Assembly: GCF_001684965.1 (NCBI RefSeq)
Contig: NZ_MAYG01000023.1
Span: 310,001 to 374,000 of the forward strand
DNA length: 64,000 nt
Reading direction: 5' to 3'
Origin: Chryseobacterium arthrosphaerae
GTDB taxonomy: Bacteria; Bacteroidota; Bacteroidia; Flavobacteriales; Weeksellaceae
In this document: piece after piece, positions 58,693 through 64,000 of the stretch
How positions within the stretch are numbered: position 1 is the first letter of the stretch
How the letters are laid out: every line of letters begins with the position of its first letter
Position numbers and translations under genes: made by a program
The notes under the pieces: model-generated
Told to the model about the DNA's origin: nothing
Seen by the model: only the letters and a program-made list of their open reading frames with translations
Databases searched by the model: none

Positions 58693-60651
58693 ATGAGTGT
58701 GTGTAAAGAGTCTTATATAGGAGGAGATTATATTGAAATTACTGGTGGAAGCTGCAAAGTTTATGCAAAAGATAATATAAATAATATCTCTGTAAATGGT
58801 CCATTTGGACAGAATGGTTTAAAAAATGGTGTTTTGTATGCTACTAATGGGCAAGCACCAATAATTGGAGCAGAGGATTTAGATTTCTATGTTGATATAT
58901 TTAGATCAAATAGCCAAAATCCAGATAATTTTGGAAAAAAGGATTCTGATTATAAAGGAACATTTGGTTTTGATAGGTATAATGAAAATACAAGTGGGAA
59001 AGGCAAACAGTCCGTAAGTGGTTTTGATGTTATGCATTTTAATGGTATAAAATATTATACACCATGGATCTCTTTATGGCCCCCAAAACAGAATTTACAA
59101 TCTATTTCTGAAATTGATTCTAATTACAATCCTGTAACAAGTGCAGTACTTGTTTTAAAAGTTTTACCTGGGAAAACTTCTAATGGAAACGCTAAGATAT
59201 TTATCTCTTCTGATAATCTCAATATTAAAATCGATAATAATGATTCTGTTACGAAGGAAACATCGATAAATGGTACTATAATCATTACTGTTTCATGTGT
59301 AGGTGTTTTAGAAAAAGATGCCAAGATAGAGATAAAGCAAAACGATCAATATGGTATTGTTGTTGGCAAATTGAAAATTATAAAAAATAATGTTGTCTAT
59401 ATTGCCAATACTAAATTTATTACCGTAATAGAAGAAGAACAGGTCACAAATAATGAAAAAAAATTGCAAAAAAGAGAAGCTGAAAAAAAGGAATTTCAAA
59501 ATCTTATAAAAGATGTAATTACTTATCTTAATACTAACTCTTTAAATCAATCTCTTATCTATATAAAAGGTACAGTAGAAGATATTTTTGTAATAGATAA
59601 AGGAGAGATAAAAAGGAATGCTGGAGAAGGAGTATATAGCAATAGTATAACTATTCCTTATTTTGAAGGTAAACATCAAGACAAAGCAATAGATGATACT
59701 AAAGAAACTAAGGAAGAACGTGAGTTAGATAAGGCAATTAAAAATCTTTATAATGCACTAAATAAAAATTATAATAAATATAAGAAAAATACATATTATT
59801 GTAGTGATACAGTAAATAATACTGATCAAGAATTGTTTAAAATTTATGAAGAAAAATATCAAGCATATCTTAATACTTTAACTGGTAATCAAAAGATAGG
59901 GGGAAAAGAAAGAAGAAATGATACAATCTATGTTTTTATAGATAAAAATCAAGAAACATTGGATATTGGTGGTTTTAGCTATTATGGATATACTTTAGGA
60001 GCAGATAATGTAGCTTTTGTATTTAATAAACATGTGAAAGAAAGGAAATTTGGAACCTTTGCTCATGAAATAGCCCATTCATTAGGGCTAGATCATACTT
60101 TTGAATTAAGGGATAAAGAATATAGGAGTAATAAAACGCTTGATGCTGATATAATACAAAAGGAAAAATTACTAAAAGAAAAACAACAAAATAATTCTCC
60201 ACAAGTATTAAATAATAGCGCTGTTAATGCGCAAACAAGGTTTACACGGATAATGGAGAAAAATTTACATTATCCAATTGTGCAGAAGCCAGAACAAATT
60301 TCAGCAAATTTTGGGGGAAGTAAAGAAAAATATTATCTTCATATAAGCTCAATGTTTAGTTCTTTAAAATTATTAGCTAATTCTGAAGGAGCTGTCTCTC
60401 AATCACAGTCTCAGGGTATAGATCCAGTTGCTTCATTACAAAGTGATATAAATGAACTTAAAACAAAGAGACAAGCCAATGAAAATAAATATATTGATGT
60501 GGATATTTCAGCTACACAAGAAAATTTCATGGATTACGATTATGATTCTAATAATACTCATAATCCTAATTTTGAACCTAAAAGTTTATGGTATTGGCAA
60601 TGGAAGGAATTACAGAATAGTAAATTTTTAATCAAGAAAGTTATAAAATAA
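58693..60651 (+). CDS. T6SS effector candidate: zinc metalloprotease (metzincin-type)
   Basis: 652 aa. Zinc motif FAHEIAHSLGLDH, His458, Glu459, His462 and His468 (HExxHxxGLxH), and a Met-turn-like FMDYDY at Met613, unusually far from the zinc site, with a Gln/Lys-rich insert between. N-terminal domain YIGGDYIEITGGSCKVYAKDN (1-60) recalls the leader seen on other flavobacterial VgrG-linked effectors. No signal peptide, consistent with T6SS transport. Much AT-richer than VgrG, in codon use too. Start 2 nt after VgrG. Protease activity and substrate are inferred from motifs. Confidence 0.82.
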   Translation: MSVCKESYIGGDYIEITGGSCKVYAKDNINNISVNGPFGQNGLKNGVLYATNGQAPIIGAEDLDFYVDIFRSNSQNPDNFGKKDSDYKGTFGFDRYNENTSGKGKQSVSGFDVMHFNGIKYYTPWISLWPPKQNLQSISEIDSNYNPVTSAVLVLKVLPGKTSNGNAKIFISSDNLNIKIDNNDSVTKETSINGTIIITVSCVGVLEKDAKIEIKQNDQYGIVVGKLKIIKNNVVYIANTKFITVIEEEQVTNNEKKLQKREAEKKEFQNLIKDVITYLNTNSLNQSLIYIKGTVEDIFVIDKGEIKRNAGEGVYSNSITIPYFEGKHQDKAIDDTKETKEERELDKAIKNLYNALNKNYNKYKKNTYYCSDTVNNTDQELFKIYEEKYQAYLNTLTGNQKIGGKERRNDTIYVFIDKNQETLDIGGFSYYGYTLGADNVAFVFNKHVKERKFGTFAHEIAHSLGLDHTFELRDKEYRSNKTLDADIIQKEKLLKEKQQNNSPQVLNNSAVNAQTRFTRIMEKNLHYPIVQKPEQISANFGGSKEKYYLHISSMFSSLKLLANSEGAVSQSQSQGIDPVASLQSDINELKTKRQANENKYIDVDISATQENFMDYDYDSNNTHNPNFEPKSLWYWQWKELQNSKFLIKKVIK

Positions 60652-60652
60652 T

Positions 60653-61381
60653 ATGAGTAATAATTTCTTTATAATTTTGATTTTATTTATATTGACTTCA
60701 AATAGTTGTGCTACAGCGCAAGATTTTTCAAAGTATAAAACTATTGATGATGTAAAAAGAGAAAATAGTTACTGTAATCAACGATTTTCTAAGGATGGAA
60801 AATTCCTGAATGGTTTCTATAAAGTTTCATCAAAAAAAGGTTCCACCATTTTTGCTAGCTATAAAGATGGATACTATAAGGAAGTGTTTAATCAGTCGAA
60901 AGGTATGCTTTGGTCAAAAGAGAAATTCAATGAAGATAATAATTTAGTAGAGTATGTATCATATTTTAATCCCAAAAGAATTAAAGAAGACGAATATTAT
61001 CAGGTGCAAAAATATGATTCAATAAAAACATTTTTTCAACCACACTTTCCTGAAAAATCTATTATATATTTTAAAAATAAGATGTATATTTTAAACTATA
61101 CTGTTGAAAGTAAATATTTAAAAATTACTACAGAACTGGATAATTTTAAAATTTTTAATTCAATGGATGTCTTTATGGCAATACCAGCTAAATTTTTCTT
61201 TTCAGACTGTTATAATAGTAAATTCATTTTTGGAAATAATTCAGATTACAGAAATAGAGAACTATATGTAGAAATAAAAAATACTAATAAAACGATTCAA
61301 CAAAAATTTGTAGTAGGAGATTCTAACAAAAAGGATTCTGAAATTAATTATTTTGATTATTTTGAAATAGAGAATTTATAA
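60653..61381 (+). CDS. Lipoprotein, candidate immunity protein for the metalloprotease
   Basis: 242 aa. Signal with lipobox ILTSNSCA (Cys near residue 19). The body has MORN-like GKFLNGFYKVSSKKG and beta-strands (STIFASYKDGYYKEVF, KEKFNEDNNLVEYVSY). Starts 1 nt after the effector stop and shares its AT-rich codon use, the position expected for a periplasmic antidote. No family recognised. A chaperone or unrelated lipoprotein cannot be excluded. Confidence 0.7.
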   Translation: MSNNFFIILILFILTSNSCATAQDFSKYKTIDDVKRENSYCNQRFSKDGKFLNGFYKVSSKKGSTIFASYKDGYYKEVFNQSKGMLWSKEKFNEDNNLVEYVSYFNPKRIKEDEYYQVQKYDSIKTFFQPHFPEKSIIYFKNKMYILNYTVESKYLKITTELDNFKIFNSMDVFMAIPAKFFFSDCYNSKFIFGNNSDYRNRELYVEIKNTNKTIQQKFVVGDSNKKDSEINYFDYFEIENL

Positions 61382-61404
61382 AGGAATCCTCTAAGTTATA
61401 TTAA

Positions 61405-62616
61405 ATGAAATTAAATAAGAGTATATTGATCATCTTTAAAATATGGATGCTTACGGGTATGGCGATAACTTGTCATCCAAATAAATCAAAATCATTGGAA
61501 AGTAATGAACCCGTTGAAAAATTTAATTCTGTAGAGGAGTTTGCAAATCATAAAACCGCTTTTGAAAAGATTAATGATAAAGTTTCTTTTTACAAGCCTG
61601 ACGGAAATAAAATCTTAATGATAGATTTGAAACGATCTGTCTATAATGTTTATTTTCCGGAAGTCTACAGCGAAGGACTCATCAAAATAAATAATATGCT
61701 TTATTTTTTACCTGCAAAAGTAGAGAAGTATCAAACATTTTCAACGGGAGAAACCGGAACAGCAACCGGAACTTTTAAAACAGAAAACGTCACAAGTGAT
61801 ACGGGTCTATTATTAAAGAAAAACATTGAATATCCGGTTGGTAATACTATGAAAACAAATGACATTTCTTATGAGTATAACAAATTTGGACAGTTATTGA
61901 AGGTTCAACAAAATAATAAAACAACCATCAGGAATACCTACGACAGTAATGGTAATTTAATAGAGACTCAGACACCAGATAAGCAAATTAAATATAATTA
62001 CAATAATGAAGGAAATATTGTCTCGGAAGAATGGGATAGCCAGGGTGAAAAAATAGTATTCAAATACCAATACAACTCTTCCGGACAGCTGGTAAAAAAA
62101 TATACTGATGATCAGAATCAGGTAGAAGAATTTACATATGATTCTAAGGGAAGAATTATAAATGTCATTGAATATTCTGCCGAGATAGATAAAAGTGATT
62201 CTAATAAATTAATCAACCTTTTTTTCAAAAAAACATATTCTTACACCAATGATCAGCTTACAAATGAAAAACAACTTGAATACAAAATTACCAATACATC
62301 TGTTTTGGTCAACAAAAAATGGCAGGCGATCAACATTGAGCAACAAAGAAAATTAGCTTGGGAAAAAATTAGTGATCCTTCTGAAATTCCGTTTGCTGAA
62401 ACAGACAGGAATTATACTTATCTGGAAAAACAAATCAATGTATTGATAAATAATTTTGGTTTCTCCAACAGGGTTGAAAACGGAAAATTATCTCAGGAAA
62501 AAGAAGTTCTTCAAACAGAATCTATAAAATTTTCTCTTGACGATGTAGGGCGTATTATAAAAAAAGAAAGTATTGATAAGGATAAAAAAATTATCATAGA
62601 AAAATACTTTTATTAA
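61405..62616 (+). CDS. Lipoprotein with YD/RHS-like repeats
   Basis: 403 aa. Lipobox-like TGMAITC near residue 23. Residues 140-250 hold YD-type repeats: YEYNKFGQLLKVQQNN, NTYDSNGNLIETQTPD, YNYNNEGNIVSEEWDS, YQYNSSGQLVKKYTDD, FTYDSKGRIINVIEYS (period about 20). These resemble RHS wrapping strands, but the protein lacks a toxin tip and has no VgrG/PAAR domain. With the neighbouring lipoprotein it is a candidate immunity or envelope-shield protein. Confidence 0.7.
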   Translation: MKLNKSILIIFKIWMLTGMAITCHPNKSKSLESNEPVEKFNSVEEFANHKTAFEKINDKVSFYKPDGNKILMIDLKRSVYNVYFPEVYSEGLIKINNMLYFLPAKVEKYQTFSTGETGTATGTFKTENVTSDTGLLLKKNIEYPVGNTMKTNDISYEYNKFGQLLKVQQNNKTTIRNTYDSNGNLIETQTPDKQIKYNYNNEGNIVSEEWDSQGEKIVFKYQYNSSGQLVKKYTDDQNQVEEFTYDSKGRIINVIEYSAEIDKSDSNKLINLFFKKTYSYTNDQLTNEKQLEYKITNTSVLVNKKWQAINIEQQRKLAWEKISDPSEIPFAETDRNYTYLEKQINVLINNFGFSNRVENGKLSQEKEVLQTESIKFSLDDVGRIIKKESIDKDKKIIIEKYFY

Positions 62617-62719
62617 TATTTTACCAAAACAATTTTCTCCGGAATTCAAAGAAAATGATGTACTGTTTTTATTTATTGAGAAAGAAGTAAAAGATAAACA
62701 ATACCCACCTATAAAATGA
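62600..62719 (+). pseudogene. Possible gene remnant overlapping the next start
   Basis: A short open stretch (after TAG 62597-62599) reads LPKQFSPEFKENDVLFLF then IEKEVKDKQYPPIK and stops with TGA overlapping the ATG of 62716. The residues look like a real protein C-terminus of an exported protein, but there is no start. It may be the decayed 3' end of another immunity gene. Low confidence. Confidence 0.35.
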
Positions 62720-63102
62720 ACACAATAAAATACATCATCATAACCTTTTTTATCTCAAGTTTATTGATCCATTGCAGCTATGCAGATAAACATCATATAA
62801 TAACCTATAATAGTGATGAGTTCAAAAAATTTGAAGCAGGAGCAACTGTAAAACTTAAGCAGGCATGGGATATTCAGAAGAAATATGCTATGGATAAAGG
62901 AGAACCTCCGGAAGGCTGGCTTTTTTTTGTTATTGATGGGAATTATGTATTTACATCCATATTCCGGCCGAAAATCCCTGAGGCCTATACCGGTGGAATC
63001 TGGGTGAATTCAGAAACAGGCGAAGTTAAAGAAACAGACGCTGATGCATATATACGGTATAAGGATGCCTACAACGGAGACGGTCATCCCTTTTACTTTT
63101 AA
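62716..63102 (+). CDS. Small lipoprotein
   Basis: 128 aa. Lipobox SLLIHC (Cys near residue 20). Body: GATVKLKQAWDIQKKYAMDKG, EPPEGWLFFVIDGNYVFTS, GGIWVNSETGEVKETDADA, with a short acidic end. I cannot name the family, but the FxxV..NxETGxV pattern is seen in small predicted immunity-like proteins. Codon use is closer to the chromosome than the effector gene. Possible third lipoprotein of the T6SS module. Confidence 0.6.
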   Translation: MNTIKYIIITFFISSLLIHCSYADKHHIITYNSDEFKKFEAGATVKLKQAWDIQKKYAMDKGEPPEGWLFFVIDGNYVFTSIFRPKIPEAYTGGIWVNSETGEVKETDADAYIRYKDAYNGDGHPFYF

Positions 63103-63165
63103 AAATAGAGTAATTTTTCTTACCTTGAAAAGCAAAACAATAACCTGACAACTTCAACACCATCA

Positions 63166-63786
63166 ATGAACAGAATCACCGATCACCTGAAATATTTCTC
63201 AAAGCTATCTGCTGTATTCATCTTCAGTCTGTTTAAGATCTATGCTATAGGCATAATTTCGACTATTACTGTCCTCGTACTGGGAATTTATATTCTGGCA
63301 GAAAGTTTAGGCTCATCACTGGGCCACAGTGGAGCTCTGGCATTTATAGTGGCTACAGTTATGGCTAAACCTGTATCGGCAGGACTTTTCTATCTGCTGA
63401 TCATTATCGCACCGTTTGTAATTGCCATTTTTGCTACCAAATATGCGATGGCAGGAATCATCAGTAGGCTGCTCAAAGACCATACGAAAACAATTCTGAT
63501 TCCTTTTATTGATAAGGTGCTGGATAAATTCAAAACCAATCAGCCAGCTGTAGTTCGTACCAGTGCAGATTTTGCGCTGGCCAAAATGAAACTTCTTAAC
63601 GAATTCAGGAGCAGCTCAGAAAATAAAATCCTCAAACGTATTCTGGGCTATGCTCTGAATAAAATAAAATTTGATGAACTGAACCTGGGAGATGAGCATG
63701 CCAATTTCTATGATATCATTAAAACAACCCTTATTGAAAAATTGCATGAGCTGGCAGAGCCTTCAGCCATGATTTTCTATATATAG
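63166..63786 (+). CDS. Membrane protein of unknown function
   Basis: 206 aa. Three hydrophobic stretches (about residues 26-46, 55-75 and 76-95) followed by an amphipathic helical C-terminus (KILIPFIDKVLDKFKTNQ, IIKTTLIEKLHELAEP). No family recognised. Directly after the lipoprotein gene on the same strand; whether it belongs to the T6SS module or is the start of a new block is not seen because the window ends. Confidence 0.6.
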   Translation: MNRITDHLKYFSKLSAVFIFSLFKIYAIGIISTITVLVLGIYILAESLGSSLGHSGALAFIVATVMAKPVSAGLFYLLIIIAPFVIAIFATKYAMAGIISRLLKDHTKTILIPFIDKVLDKFKTNQPAVVRTSADFALAKMKLLNEFRSSSENKILKRILGYALNKIKFDELNLGDEHANFYDIIKTTLIEKLHELAEPSAMIFYI

Positions 63787-64000
63787 GATTGCAGTGGGTA
63801 AGTTTAATTTTATTGTACTTTTTGAATATTTAAGATCAGTAAGATCCTGAAATGGGTGATGTATAGATCATCTCGGCAACCGGTTAAAAAAGAAAAAAGC
63901 CCTCTGTTACTTCTCTAATAGAAGAATTAACTATCTTTATCTCATTTAGAATAAAATATTTAATTTTAGAGACACTAAAAAAATAATTTCCGGAACATTT
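63787..64000. other. Terminal region without a recognised gene
   Basis: 214 bp to the end of the window. AT-rich, no complete reading frame or repeat was recognised. Confidence 0.5.

Overview
The window reads as chromosome of a flavobacterium close to Chryseobacterium (Bacteroidota). Supporting signs are the many promoters of the Bacteroidota type (a TTG/TTTG box, 18-21 bp, then TAnnTTTG), a type IX secretion sorting domain, a subtype-iii type VI secretion system (T6SS), a TonB receptor with a Flavobacteriia-like plug, AT-rich sequence, and few Shine-Dalgarno sequences. No rRNA, tRNA, CRISPR array, insertion sequence or prophage was seen.

Left part (1-20 kb), mostly minus strand. A TPP-riboswitch-controlled thiamine salvage operon (thiM-thiE-thiD-tenA) is followed by the carbon-starvation transporter cstA, an exported esterase, a HipA-like kinase/DUF3037 pair, a frameshifted secreted SGNH hydrolase, and a plus-strand hydrolase and lipoprotein. 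Next comes a dispersed tyrosine catabolism region: fumarylacetoacetase, 4-hydroxyphenylpyruvate dioxygenase, two acetyl-CoA hydrolase/CoA-transferase family enzymes and homogentisate dioxygenase. Inside this region lies a broken GxxExxY (PD-(D/E)XK-like) gene bracketed by inverted copies of an 80-bp palindromic repeat.

Middle part (20-47 kb). A TonB receptor and an overlapping thioredoxin-like gene sit behind a palindromic operator. Then come a cupin/alcohol dehydrogenase pair divergent from an HxlR regulator, a glycine-betaine ABC operon (proV-proW-proX) with a long leader, a Crp-DoxX-AhpD-like operon, a redox/electrophile group (MdaB-like reductase, monooxygenase, DJ-1/PfpI protein, aldo-keto reductase), assorted regulators and acetyltransferases, and two tandem C-type-lectin-fold secreted proteins. 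A NUDIX-acyltransferase-lipoprotein-Mpl operon follows. Palindromic REP-like repeats occur in several of these intergenic gaps.

Right part (47-64 kb). An OsmC gene has a 16-unit octanucleotide repeat just upstream of its start codon. Ribonuclease G, a 29-residue very basic protein and an HU-like protein form a translation/nucleoid block. The rest is a T6SS locus: a response regulator with Glu at the phospho-acceptor position, two TssO-type membrane proteins, a PKD protein, TssR, Hcp (TssD), VgrG, then a visibly AT-richer module with a zinc metalloprotease effector candidate and three lipoproteins that are immunity candidates. The sheath, baseplate and ClpV genes are not in this window.
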